The notes under the pieces are model-generated. The model did no database searches. It was given only the letters and a program-made list of their open reading frames with translations, and had not been told where the DNA came from. Below are positions 36,325 to 44,662 of a DNA stretch of 64,000 bases, one piece after another (position 1 is the first letter of the stretch; each line of letters opens with the position of its first letter). The translations under genes were made by a program, and so were the position numbers. The DNA is from an uncultured Chromatiaceae bacterium (GTDB lineage Bacteria; Pseudomonadota; Gammaproteobacteria; Enterobacterales; Alteromonadaceae): contig CAMLSF010000001.1 of the NCBI GenBank assembly GCA_946482615.1, forward strand, positions 4,420 to 68,419. The letters are read 5' to 3'.

Positions 36325-36756
36325 CTACTGAATAAAAATGTTAGTGATCAGCACGTTATCCAGCTGATCTTCAAACTTGTTGTCGGCAAGCGTCTGGTTA
36401 AAGCGGCCAAGCAACAACTTCTGCACTTCTTCAATTTGTTGCATCGCCAATTTCACTTCCAGATGACTACTTTTGGCAAAATGCTCCACCATGGCGTTAC
36501 GTAATAAAGGTGTGGCTTCTTTTAACGCAGCAACAGTGTCCGGTTTATGGGTCACTAAGGTCAGCTCCAGCACCAGATAACGAGAGTTCGGATCGCTGTT
36601 AACACTCATCACGAACTTTTCCATAGGAAAAAACAGCGGCTTTACACTGATTTCCTGCACCGCAGTTTTGTTCTGATCCGCCTGCCACCAATAAAAACCC
36701 GCGGTGCCTAAAGCGCCAACCAATAAAACTCCAAGTAACACCACCATCTTATTCAT
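36325..36756 (-). CDS. fliL: Flagellar basal-body protein FliL (LafF)
   Basis: Stator-associated protein, 143 residues: one membrane helix (VVLLGVLLVGALGTAGFYWW) and a periplasmic domain with the pattern RYLVLELTLVTHKPDTVAALKEATPLLRNAM typical of FliL. It sits between fliK and fliA as in other lateral clusters. Confidence 0.92.
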   Translation of the reverse strand: MNKMVVLLGVLLVGALGTAGFYWWQADQNKTAVQEISVKPLFFPMEKFVMSVNSDPNSRYLVLELTLVTHKPDTVAALKEATPLLRNAMVEHFAKSSHLEVKLAMQQIEEVQKLLLGRFNQTLADNKFEDQLDNVLITNIFIQ

Positions 36757-36782
36757 GGGTTCTTTTTCCTTTTTTATCCCTG

Positions 36783-38027
36783 TTATACCAGTTGATTCAC
36801 TAAATTCTGTTTGTTGGGTTGTTTGGCTTCAGTCAGAGTCATTTCGGCTTCTGAATGAAAATTTGATTCAGGCTGTTGCGCCCGTTGCGGTGGCGTTTTT
36901 TGCTGCTGTTGCTGTGAGGAACTGTCTGAGCCCATACGCAGCTCAATCTGTACATCAGCGCCCAACTTTTGCTGCAAGCTGGCCCTTAACTGCTCCAGTC
37001 CCTGCCCCATAGCTTCACGTAATTGTGTATTACTACTGTGCATCTGCACTGTCAGGTGATCCCCGTCCAGTTGCACCGACAACTCAATACTGCCTAAGGA
37101 AGGCGGGTCGAGCCGGATCATGGCTTTGTTGACGTTAAAGCCCAGTTGCAAATCAATTTTGTCCGCCAGCATCTTTACCAGACGTTGCCCCCACTGCTGG
37201 CTTTGAGCAGGTAATGGGTCGGCTTGCCAGACAGGCAAAGTAGATACTGCAGCTGAAGCTACAGCAGCAGTCGGGGCTGGCATGTCCGTAATGCCCGCAG
37301 TCTGCTGCAAAGCTGTGATGTTGCTCTGGTTTGTATGCACCAGGTGATTTTGGTTCAGATGAAATACGCCGTTACTGGCCACTGCATTTTGGCTGTGTTG
37401 TTGTGACGGCTTCAGTGCAGACCACAGATCCTGCGATTCAGCCAGAGCCTGAGGTAAGGCAGCCTGAACTGCTGCAATATCAGTGACGGGCTGTTGCGGC
37501 AGGCTGGCTGGCACCATCAAAGGTGCAGCCAAAGCCGGAGGCTGCTGTTGCGGGCTGAGCACTGCTGCGGATAAAGAGTTCAGGCCGGATAAAGCGCTGC
37601 CAGTTGAAGGCAAAGCCGATACAGAGAGCGGAGCTCCCGATGCCTGAGTGCCTGCTTCTGTACTGCTGCCCTGCTCAACCTGCACAGGCAAGGCTGGCAG
37701 ATTGGTAAAAACAGCTTCAGATCCAACCAATAAAGCAAGTGGAGCCATAGTTTGGGCTGCACTTTGGTTCAGGCTCTGATTCAGGCTCTGATTCAGGCTT
37801 TGCACTTGTCCCTGCTCAGTCAGCTCTGCCGCTGTAGCATCAGCTAACTGTTGCATTTCGTTATCCAACTGACTCAGCGCGGTTTCCATATCGGCCAGCA
37901 AAACTGCTAAATCCTCTGAATAGGACTGCTGCTGACCTTCAGAATAATTCGTCAGCGCAGACTGGCCCCCTATGCCGCCCTGAGGCAAAGCAACCGGAGT
38001 GAACAAGGCAAATACCGGCATTGTCAT
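36783..38027 (-). CDS. fliK: Hook-length control protein FliK (LafE)
   Basis: Secreted ruler that stops hook growth; 414 residues. A long low-complexity N-terminal part rich in Q, S, A and L includes the near-perfect repeats QSLNQSLNQSLNQS. The conserved C-terminal domain carries KIDLQLGFNVNKAMIRLDPPSLGSIELSVQLDGDHLTVQM and then a helix ahead of LGADVQIELR. Start shares one base with the fliT stop. Confidence 0.92.
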   Translation of the reverse strand: MTMPVFALFTPVALPQGGIGGQSALTNYSEGQQQSYSEDLAVLLADMETALSQLDNEMQQLADATAAELTEQGQVQSLNQSLNQSLNQSAAQTMAPLALLVGSEAVFTNLPALPVQVEQGSSTEAGTQASGAPLSVSALPSTGSALSGLNSLSAAVLSPQQQPPALAAPLMVPASLPQQPVTDIAAVQAALPQALAESQDLWSALKPSQQHSQNAVASNGVFHLNQNHLVHTNQSNITALQQTAGITDMPAPTAAVASAAVSTLPVWQADPLPAQSQQWGQRLVKMLADKIDLQLGFNVNKAMIRLDPPSLGSIELSVQLDGDHLTVQMHSSNTQLREAMGQGLEQLRASLQQKLGADVQIELRMGSDSSSQQQQQKTPPQRAQQPESNFHSEAEMTLTEAKQPNKQNLVNQLV

Positions 38028-38362
38028 CAGCTTTTCATCTCCATCAGTGCTTCAGTGGTCAGTTGGTAGGCCACCACAGCGGCTTTATTGTCCTGAAAAC
38101 GTTGCATCTTTTGCTCTAACATCTGTTGCTGACGTTTAGCCAATTGCAGTAAGGCCTGATAACGTTGTTTAACCAGCTGTAATTCCACTTTTAACTCGTG
38201 TTGTTCAGCACCTTGTTTGATCTGTTGCACCAAAGCGCTGATTTGGCGATCACAGTCCTGTACCTGCAGCCATTTACCTGCAACCATAGCTTGTTGCATC
38301 TGCAACAACAGTTGTTGGATCTGCATCAGGGCAGGGTTGGACTTCGCTACATACACAGACAT
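38027..38362 (-). CDS. fliT: FliT-like chaperone (LafD)
   Basis: A 111-residue helical protein, the position and size of FliT/LafD, export chaperone for the filament cap. Q-rich helices (ALMQIQQLLLQMQQAM, QLVKQRYQALLQLAKRQQQ) are all that can be seen; sequence alone would not name it. ATG 38362 is preceded by GGTGA; a TTG 12 bases upstream is open but lies close to the predicted sigma-54 start site. Confidence 0.75.
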   Translation of the reverse strand: MSVYVAKSNPALMQIQQLLLQMQQAMVAGKWLQVQDCDRQISALVQQIKQGAEQHELKVELQLVKQRYQALLQLAKRQQQMLEQKMQRFQDNKAAVVAYQLTTEALMEMKS

Positions 38363-38397
38363 CAGGTTCACCAAATTACCGAATAACCCACTGATTC

Positions 38398-38413
38398 AGC
38401 AAAAAGCACGCCA
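38398..38413 (-). promoter_or_regulatory. Sigma-54 promoter upstream of fliT
   Basis: Minus strand TGGCGTGCTTTTTGCT has GG and GC exactly ten bases apart and matches the TGGC-N-TTGC consensus. The start site would be about 25 bases before fliT. Fits control by LafK of fliT-fliK-fliL-fliA-motAB. Confidence 0.7.
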
Positions 38414-38461
38414 CAAAATATCTATATGATTTATAAGGAATTAATAAGGAAGCAACTCGGA

Positions 38462-38493
38462 GGGAGGAAGTAAAACTTCCGCAGGGCGGAACC
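38462..38493. repeat. REP-like short palindrome (GGAAGT-AAA-ACTTCC)
   Basis: GGAAGT AAA ACTTCC followed by GCAGGGCGGAA, in the fliS-fliT gap. A related palindrome with the same CTTCCGC core lies in the start of flgA (51388-51406). Confidence 0.45.
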
Positions 38494-38526
38494 GGATTAA
38501 AAAATAGTTCCTCTATGAAATGCAAA

Positions 38527-38576
38527 TTCGGGTTAGAGGCAAATTCAACCGCAGTTTAACTTGCCTCTAACCCGAA
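38527..38576. repeat. Perfect 16-bp inverted repeat between fliS and fliT
   Basis: TTCGGGTTAGAGGCAA at 38527-38542 and its exact complement at 38561-38576, with an 18-base spacer. It begins 17 bases after the fliS stop. A strong stem without a T-run; it may stop or stabilise the lafA-fliD-fliS transcript, or be a small mobile-repeat remnant. Confidence 0.7.
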
Positions 38577-38592
38577 CCTGAGCAAAAAGATA

Positions 38593-38982
38593 CTAGGCCT
38601 TGTTCAGTAAACCCTGCCAACCTTCCTGCAGATTGGTCATCACTTCCCGTACATGCTCTAGTTCAGCCACATTGTTTCTCATACTGGCGCGTAAAATACT
38701 GTGGCCACAATGCTGATATAAATTGTGCATATTGGCAGCAACTTCACCGCCTTTATCCTGATCCAATGAGGCATCCAGACCACCGAGTATTTTTAATAAC
38801 TTCTCGACACCAGCGGCTTTTTTATCAAATCTTTTGGCCTGAATATGACCCTCAACCCGGGCCAGCTCATCCAAAAAACCATCAAATAACATCAGTACCA
38901 GGCTATGAATATCAGCTCCTGAGGCTTTTACATTCACACTGGTATTCTGGTAGGCCTGATAACCCTGAGCAAAATCTAACAT
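38593..38982 (-). CDS. fliS: Flagellin export chaperone FliS (LafC)
   Basis: Four-helix chaperone that binds the flagellin C-terminus; 129 residues. Matches FliS in the opening GYQAYQNTSVNVKASGADIHSLVLMLFDGFLDELARVEGHI and in KLLKILGGLDASLD. Eleven bases after fliD, so in one unit with it. Confidence 0.94.
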   Translation of the reverse strand: MLDFAQGYQAYQNTSVNVKASGADIHSLVLMLFDGFLDELARVEGHIQAKRFDKKAAGVEKLLKILGGLDASLDQDKGGEVAANMHNLYQHCGHSILRASMRNNVAELEHVREVMTNLQEGWQGLLNKA

Positions 38983-38993
38983 AAAGAAACCTC

Positions 38994-40280
38994 TTAAAAC
39001 TGCGACATTGAGCTTTCCAGCTGCGCCATAGTCACCTGCATTTGGGTGAACTGAGACAGATAACGTTTGTACACCTGATCCATGGAATAATCATGCCGCT
39101 TTTGTTTTTCAGTCACCATATCCAGGCTGGCTTGTAAGGTTTGTTGTTTATCTTTCATCAAACCTGTGCGTTTGGTAAAAGGCTCGATGGAGGCCTGCAA
39201 GCCGCTGAACAAACCTGAATCCCCGACTAACATAGCTTCGATTTTGGCTGGGCTATCCGCTAAGGCTTTTTCCAGCTTTTTACTGTCGACTGATAAAACA
39301 CCATTACGGTCAAACTCAATACCAACACTACTTAAAGTGGTGCCTTCATAGAGTTTTTGAAAAGACTGACGCATCTGGCTGCTGATACTGCGCGCCATAG
39401 TGTCTGAGTTTAAACCGGAATCTGAACTGATTTGTTTAACCAGAGCATTGTAACCGTCGACAAACTTTTTCAGTTTTTCTTCCACGGCTTTTGGATCTTG
39501 TTCCACTTTAATTTGTACCGGCTGATCAGTGCCCAATTGAGCTTTTTTCAAATCAATAGTGACGCCTGCTATCACATTTTCCAGCTTGTTGCTGGCCGAG
39601 GTGACGGTGATCGCATTTTCAGCACCCACTTTCACTATCGCATCCTGCGCTGCTTTTAATTGAGTTGCACCTGCAATGGCTGCACCAATATCAGCCCCTG
39701 AAGTGTCAGCGCCAGGCACAAAATTCATACTAATCGCATTGGCCGCACCTGAATCTTTACTGGTCAATACCAGATAAGACTGAGTACCACTGCGCACTAC
39801 AGTGGCTTGCACACCGCTGTTATCTTCTGATGTATTAATTGCATTTGCCAGATCAGTTAAGCTGGCACCAGGGTTTAAATCGGATAAATCGACAGAAAAA
39901 GACTCGCCTGCAACCGTCAGTTGAAACTGACCGTCGGCTGGCAATGTATCAGTGCTGTTAAAGGCCATGGACATCTGGTGGTTCTGCGCTATCTGCTGCA
40001 CAAAAATTTCGTAATCGCCTGCAACAGCATCACCGCCCACCGACACACCTAAGACTGTATCCTGATTAGTAGTGGCCGTGTTCGCTAATAAATCTTTATC
40101 TTTGGTAAAGCTTTTTAGCAGGTCCTGCATACTGCTCAGCGATGTTTCCAGCTTTTTGTAAGAAGAAAGCAAAGTGGAAAACCGGTTTTGCTGCGCTTTC
40201 AACACATTATCTTTGCCAGAGCGTTCAATCTGAGTGTACTGCTGAGCCAGATAGGCGGGATCTATACTGGAATAGGCCAT
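38994..40280 (-). CDS. fliD: Filament cap protein FliD (LafB)
   Basis: Cap under which flagellin folds; 428 residues. N-terminal YSSIDPAYLAQQYTQIERSGKDN and coiled helix, a middle Ig-like beta region with the ENVIAGVTIDLKKA motif, and a C-terminal helix ending in QFTQMQVTMAQLESSMSQF as usual. Lies 92 bases after lafA, behind its terminator; I found no clear promoter there, so read-through may supply it. Confidence 0.94.
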   Translation of the reverse strand: MAYSSIDPAYLAQQYTQIERSGKDNVLKAQQNRFSTLLSSYKKLETSLSSMQDLLKSFTKDKDLLANTATTNQDTVLGVSVGGDAVAGDYEIFVQQIAQNHQMSMAFNSTDTLPADGQFQLTVAGESFSVDLSDLNPGASLTDLANAINTSEDNSGVQATVVRSGTQSYLVLTSKDSGAANAISMNFVPGADTSGADIGAAIAGATQLKAAQDAIVKVGAENAITVTSASNKLENVIAGVTIDLKKAQLGTDQPVQIKVEQDPKAVEEKLKKFVDGYNALVKQISSDSGLNSDTMARSISSQMRQSFQKLYEGTTLSSVGIEFDRNGVLSVDSKKLEKALADSPAKIEAMLVGDSGLFSGLQASIEPFTKRTGLMKDKQQTLQASLDMVTEKQKRHDYSMDQVYKRYLSQFTQMQVTMAQLESSMSQF

Positions 40281-40304
40281 AACGCTTTCCTGCTAAATTC
40301 AATT

Positions 40305-40339
40305 TGGGAAAAACCCCACTCAGCCGAAACTGAGTGGGG
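40305..40339 (-). terminator. Terminator of flagellin lafA
   Basis: CCCCACTCAG and CTGAGTGGGG make a perfect 10-bp stem with a 6-base loop, followed on the minus strand by TTTTTCCC. Between lafA and fliD; probably leaves flagellin mRNA far more abundant than fliD mRNA. Confidence 0.92.
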
Positions 40340-40372
40340 CGCGGTTAGAGCTATCCTTAGCTCCGGGCTCGA

Positions 40373-41212
40373 TTAACGTAACAGCTGGCTTACCATCTGA
40401 GTGGTAGTGTTGGCTGTGCTCAGTACAGAAATACCTGAGTTCAGTAACAGTTGCTGTTTAGTCATGTTAGAGGTTTCTTTCGCGAAATCTGCATCCATCA
40501 GCTGGTCACGGGCAGCGCCAGTGTTTTCAGTCATGTTAGACAAGTTGTTGATGGTGTGGTCCAGACGGTTCATGGTAGAACCTAAAGCTGAACGGGCAGC
40601 ACCTATATCACCTAACAAAGTGTCTAAGGTGTCGATAGCAGTGGATGAGTTCGCCTGGCTGGTCAGGTCGCCGATAGTACCAATAGTGGTAGTAACAGTA
40701 CCTAATTCACCAGAGATATCTACATCCAGAGTTTCAGCTGAGCTTGCACCGATTTGGAAAGTCACAGCGCCTGCACCAAAAGTACCAGCGGCTGATAACA
40801 GGTTAGTGCCTGCACCGAAAGAGGTGTTGTCCATGATGCTGGTTAATTCAGCAGACAGAGCCTGATATTCAGCATCTAAAGCTGTGTATTCAGTGGCAGA
40901 GTTAGTGCCGTTGGCACCCTGAGTTGCCAGTTCTTTCATACGGTAAGCAATGTTTGTCATCTCTTCAAACGCGCCTTCAGCGGTTTGCATCATAGAGTTG
41001 GCGTTGTTCGCGTTGTTGATAGCAGTTTCCTGACCTACTAACTGTGCGCTCAGACGGCTGGCAATTTGTAAACCAGCAGCATCGTCTTTTGCTGAGTTGA
41101 TGCGGAAACCTGTACCTAAACGCTCTAAAGCTACAGACAAACCATCGTTAGTACGGTTTAACTGGTTACGGATTGTGGTTGCAGCTGCGTTTGATTGAAT
41201 TGATAAAGCCAT
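40373..41212 (-). CDS. lafA: Lateral flagellin LafA
   Basis: Filament subunit, 279 residues, the short form typical of lateral flagellins. The conserved N-terminal D0/D1 (MALSIQSNAAATTIRNQLNR, LGTGFRINSAKDDAAGLQIA) and C-terminal D1/D0 (NMTKQQLLLNSGISVLSTAN, MVSQLLR) are intact; the variable middle is only about 70 residues, rich in Gly, Thr and Ala. AGGAG site. It has its own promoter and a strong terminator. Only one flagellin gene lies in the window; a polar set may exist elsewhere. Confidence 0.96.
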   Translation of the reverse strand: MALSIQSNAAATTIRNQLNRTNDGLSVALERLGTGFRINSAKDDAAGLQIASRLSAQLVGQETAINNANNANSMMQTAEGAFEEMTNIAYRMKELATQGANGTNSATEYTALDAEYQALSAELTSIMDNTSFGAGTNLLSAAGTFGAGAVTFQIGASSAETLDVDISGELGTVTTTIGTIGDLTSQANSSTAIDTLDTLLGDIGAARSALGSTMNRLDHTINNLSNMTENTGAARDQLMDADFAKETSNMTKQQLLLNSGISVLSTANTTTQMVSQLLR

Positions 41213-41247
41213 GTGAGTTTGCTCCTATGCATGTTGCTCAAAACTAT

Positions 41248-41275
41248 AAAGCGACACCTCAAAGCAGGAACTGAA
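41248..41275 (-). promoter_or_regulatory. Sigma-28-like promoter of lafA
   Basis: Minus-strand TTCAGTTCCTGC...AGGTGTCGCTTTA. It aligns without gaps with the region before flgM (52111-52139): the TGTCGCTT block is identical and 12 of the 19 bases before it match. Leader to the lafA ATG about 30 bases. Confidence 0.6.
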
Positions 41276-41331
41276 ATTTTTTTTAAAATTTATTTTGGGA
41301 TCAGACTAAAAAACCAGCCCCCAAATAAACT

Positions 41332-41366
41332 AAAAAAAAAGCGCCAGACTGTTGCCAGCTCGGCGC
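41332..41366 (-). terminator. Terminator at the end of the flgB-flgL operon
   Basis: GCGCC and GGCGC pair with an inner GCTG/CAG arm, followed on the minus strand by nine T. It lies 26 bases after the unknown gene downstream of flgL and just before lafA. Confidence 0.9.
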
Positions 41367-41391
41367 AAAACTACAGGAAAGACTTTGTTTA

Positions 41392-42405
41392 TCAATCAGC
41401 TAACGCAAACTCGACCAAACTGCGTGTCACGTTACCTTGCGCCATAATGGCGGATAAAGAAGAGGCAGCACCTTGCTGCATTTGCACTTTCAGCTCCTGG
41501 CTGACGGCAGAAACCTGTTGTTCACTTTGTTCGCTGTCTGCCATACGCAGCGCATTGAGTTTAGCCACCAGTACCTGACGTTCAGCCTGTACCTGCCGTA
41601 ACATCTGCTGCAACTTCTGCTGCACTTGCACCAGCTCTGCCTGATAAGCCTGCTGGTTTTCCATCTGCTGAGCCTGCTGTGCCAGTATAGTTAACTGACC
41701 TTCGGGCTTTTGTAAGCGCACCTGCACCGGATTACCGGCAGCAACCCGTATCCCTTCGCCCTGCATCTGCCAGGGCTGGCTTAATACATGACTCTGCCCC
41801 GCTGAGGTGCTGAACAACAACACTGAACCCTGTTGTTTCAGTTCAATCTGATGTTGAGCAAATTCCTGCTGCATCATGGCCAAATTGGCATCAGCCGACT
41901 GCCCTGCCGGAAAACTTAATTGGATTTTTTGCCCATCAGACAAGCCAATAGTTACTGACTCGGGTTGTTTACGTGGGCTTAATAAATCAATTTTGCTGTT
42001 CAGTTGCCACTGGCCCGGACCTGCAGGCTGACTGCTCAGCTGCAAGGCCGGGGTTAAGGCGGTATTTTTTTGCTTTAGTTGCAACTCCAGCTGCTGTAAT
42101 TGCTGACTGATTTGCTGTTTCTGTCCAGCGGACTGCGGCAATTCCAGCTGCTTTTTTAACTGCTCCAATTGCTGATACAACTGGCGGATTTGTTGTTCGG
42201 CCTGCTGATTTTTTGCTAACTGGCGGGACACATCAGCACTGATACTCCAGCGGCTTAAGGTGTCCAGTTGTTGTTGCAGGGAGCCAGTGCGGTTTGAAGC
42301 AGCCTTTGCCGGTTCTGATTCGACAGCCTGACTTTTAGCAGCTTTGCCCGCTGAATTCAGCGATGCAGTGCTACTGGTCAGTTGTTTCAGGCTATCGATT
42401 AACAT
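41392..42405 (-). CDS. Unknown protein between flgL and lafA (position of Flag-2 lafW)
   Basis: 337 residues. Residues 1-55 are polar (S, A, K, Q), then come two Q/L-rich coiled-coil stretches (about 60-115 and 255-300) around a beta-rich middle (VTIGLSDGQKIQLSFPAG, GQSHVLSQPWQMQGEGIRVAAG), and an end reading GNVTRSLVEFALAD. No signal peptide or membrane segment. I do not recognise the family. It lies 15 bases after flgL and ends the hook/rod operon. In the E. coli Flag-2 cluster a gene called lafW, a presumed hook-associated protein, occupies this slot; I infer no more than position. Confidence 0.6.
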   Translation of the reverse strand: MLIDSLKQLTSSTASLNSAGKAAKSQAVESEPAKAASNRTGSLQQQLDTLSRWSISADVSRQLAKNQQAEQQIRQLYQQLEQLKKQLELPQSAGQKQQISQQLQQLELQLKQKNTALTPALQLSSQPAGPGQWQLNSKIDLLSPRKQPESVTIGLSDGQKIQLSFPAGQSADANLAMMQQEFAQHQIELKQQGSVLLFSTSAGQSHVLSQPWQMQGEGIRVAAGNPVQVRLQKPEGQLTILAQQAQQMENQQAYQAELVQVQQKLQQMLRQVQAERQVLVAKLNALRMADSEQSEQQVSAVSQELKVQMQQGAASSLSAIMAQGNVTRSLVEFALAD

Positions 42406-42420
42406 GGCTCAGATCCCAAC

Positions 42421-43317
42421 TTAAATTTTATTAAATAAGCTCAGCTGTGACACTGAACTATAAACTTTTAAGGTAGATTCATAAGACGCCAATGCATTGT
42501 TCATCTCAATATAAGCAGAAGGATAATGCACAGCTGTTAAGTCATCCCGCAGATTTTCAGTAAACAAAGCTATATCGGTATTGGTAAATTCCAGCGACTC
42601 GAGTGAACTGACAATGCCACCTATTTTAGTGATAGCAGAAGTGGTATCGCTCAGTACAGCGCTCAGCTTGTCCAGCATAGCCCGGGATTCATTTCCTGCA
42701 CCTCCGGCTGGAGGAGCCTGCAGTAAAGCCACATAATCCTGCAGATCATTCAGGAAAGTCGCACCAGGTACTAAATCACTGCCGACTATATTGGCATCGA
42801 CCAGCGTATTGGATGAGACTGCAACTTTACGCACCAGGGCGTCACCCTGATAAACGTATTGACCAGCCGCATCTTTGACAAATGGCTGCTGGTCGATTTG
42901 ACTGCCGGCAAAAAGATAATTGCCATCGCCGTCTTTGGCGTTTAATAAATCTGCGATACCAGGCATCAGTACAGCCAGTTCGTTCGCCATAGCTTTGAGC
43001 TCATCTTCACCATAAGATGCATCAGCTGCGGCTGTCACCAAAGACTGAACGGACAAGAGTAAGTTATTAATGCTGGTTAACTGAGTTTCCTGCTGACTTA
43101 AGGTGTAAGTCACCAGCTCCATATTTTTGCCATATTGCTCAAGCGAAGTCAGTTCAGAATCCAGCCTTAACACCAATACGCTGCCCAGCGGATCGTCCGA
43201 AGGTTTGGTAATACGCTGATTGGTTGCCATCTGCACCGACAACTGACTGTATTTCTGACTGCTGGTCTGAATGTTCCGTATTGCGGTGTCATGGTATTGG
43301 CTGCTGCTTATACGCAT
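42421..43317 (-). CDS. flgL: Hook-filament junction protein FlgL (lateral system)
   Basis: Second junction protein joining hook and filament; 298 residues. Flagellin-like N-terminus (MRISSSQYHDTAIRNIQ, MATNQRITKPSDDPLGSVLVLRL) and C-terminus (YIEMNNALASYESTLKVYSSVSQLSLFNKI). Ten bases after flgK. Confidence 0.94.
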   Translation of the reverse strand: MRISSSQYHDTAIRNIQTSSQKYSQLSVQMATNQRITKPSDDPLGSVLVLRLDSELTSLEQYGKNMELVTYTLSQQETQLTSINNLLLSVQSLVTAAADASYGEDELKAMANELAVLMPGIADLLNAKDGDGNYLFAGSQIDQQPFVKDAAGQYVYQGDALVRKVAVSSNTLVDANIVGSDLVPGATFLNDLQDYVALLQAPPAGGAGNESRAMLDKLSAVLSDTTSAITKIGGIVSSLESLEFTNTDIALFTENLRDDLTAVHYPSAYIEMNNALASYESTLKVYSSVSQLSLFNKI

Positions 43318-43327
43318 TTTATTTTCC

Positions 43328-44662
43328 TCAGAACATCGTCATCAGGGTGTCAAACATTTGCCCGGCCGTACTAATGACTTTGGCGTTGGCCTCATACAAC
43401 TGCTGGTAATACAACAAGTTGGCAGCTTCTTCATCACGGTTGACACCACTGATGCTTTCACGGGAGGCCAGCGCTTTATCATTCAGTACCTGTGAGGTTT
43501 TGACACTGGCCTGCACCTGCTTGCTCTGAATAGCCAGCTTACCGATCAGGCCGTCATAACCTGTAGCGACACCTTTCATTGAGTCTATGACATTGACCAG
43601 ATTGCTGTTATCCCCTTTACCACCTGCCGGGATCCAACCGCCCATACCATCGTCAACCCGGCCACGAAAAGCCAGCTCATCAGGGCTCAGATCCGGATTC
43701 ACCAAAATAGAGCCTAATGGATCAGCCGGATTAAAAGTGAATAACGGCTCACCCACCTTGCCATTTAAATCAAAACCTTCAGCCAGGGCATCATTGACCT
43801 GAGTGGCAATATTGGTGACTAAGTTATTTAATTCAGTGCGGGCCGGGTCCAGTACTTCAGATTTAACCCGCAACAAGCCACCCAAACTACCCCCGGCCGA
43901 CCCTGAAATTGCAAACTGTTGAGTATTAAAAGTGGAAGTGACTTCAGTGCCAGTCACAGACAACACAGCGGCCTTGCCAGACATCACCAGCGGCGCGCCA
44001 TTGAGTGCAGAAATAGTCATGGCACCATTGTCTTCCTGCATCACTTCAACCTGCATATAAGCAGATAACCTGTTAATGGCCTGTTCGCGGCTATCCAACA
44101 AAGTAGACGCATCCCGGCCCAATGCCATTTCTTTGCTGATACTCTGGTTTAAGTCCGCTAATTCCTGCAGCACTGAATTGACGTTTTCAGTCACTGCGTC
44201 CAGTTCAAATTCAAGTTTACGCACCTGACCTGTTAAAGCACCGTCCAGTTGCTGCAAATCCTGCACCATCGCACTGGCGGAAGAAATCACCTGCTGACGA
44301 TAAGCCGGTGATTCAGGGGCAGATAAAGCAGCGTTAAACGCAGCGTTTAGCTCAGCCACAGCGTCATTCAGGTTCAGCGAGTCCGTGCCTAACACTTCTT
44401 CCAGATAACCCAGATAATCCTGGTAACTTTCGTAATAATTCAAGTCGGACTGAGTGCGCCAGATATCGGCATTCAGAAAGTTGTCCACCACACGTTCAAA
44501 TTTGGTGACTTTGACTCCATTTAAGGCACCATCATTGGTTTGCAGCACTACAGTCTGACGGCTGTAGCCTTTGACTGCCGCGTTAGACACGTTTTGGCTG
44601 ACGGCATGTAATCCGGCATTGGCGGCGTTAAGTCCTGAGACTCCATTCGATAACATACTCAT
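43328..44662 (-). CDS. flgK: Hook-filament junction protein FlgK (lateral system)
   Basis: First hook-associated protein, 444 residues, at the short end for the family (E. coli 547). N-terminus SNGVSGLNAANAGLHAVSQNVSNAAVKGYSRQ and C-terminus EEAANLLYYQQLYEANAKVISTAGQMFDTLM are standard. The central variable domain is small. Overlaps flgJ by 4 bases. Confidence 0.95.
   Translation of the reverse strand: MSMLSNGVSGLNAANAGLHAVSQNVSNAAVKGYSRQTVVLQTNDGALNGVKVTKFERVVDNFLNADIWRTQSDLNYYESYQDYLGYLEEVLGTDSLNLNDAVAELNAAFNAALSAPESPAYRQQVISSASAMVQDLQQLDGALTGQVRKLEFELDAVTENVNSVLQELADLNQSISKEMALGRDASTLLDSREQAINRLSAYMQVEVMQEDNGAMTISALNGAPLVMSGKAAVLSVTGTEVTSTFNTQQFAISGSAGGSLGGLLRVKSEVLDPARTELNNLVTNIATQVNDALAEGFDLNGKVGEPLFTFNPADPLGSILVNPDLSPDELAFRGRVDDGMGGWIPAGGKGDNSNLVNVIDSMKGVATGYDGLIGKLAIQSKQVQASVKTSQVLNDKALASRESISGVNRDEEAANLLYYQQLYEANAKVISTAGQMFDTLMTMF

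Noticed and set aside
37740..37801. Direct repeats in the fliK N-terminal region as a possible CRISPR-like or mobile repeat
   Set aside because: They are three in-frame copies of a short Q/S/L/N codon block within a low-complexity part of FliK; no spacers or cas genes.
40281..40372. Sigma-54 or sigma-28 promoter for fliD
   Set aside because: The nearest GG/GC pair is 11 bases apart and no GTCGCTT-like block is present; only the lafA terminator is convincing.
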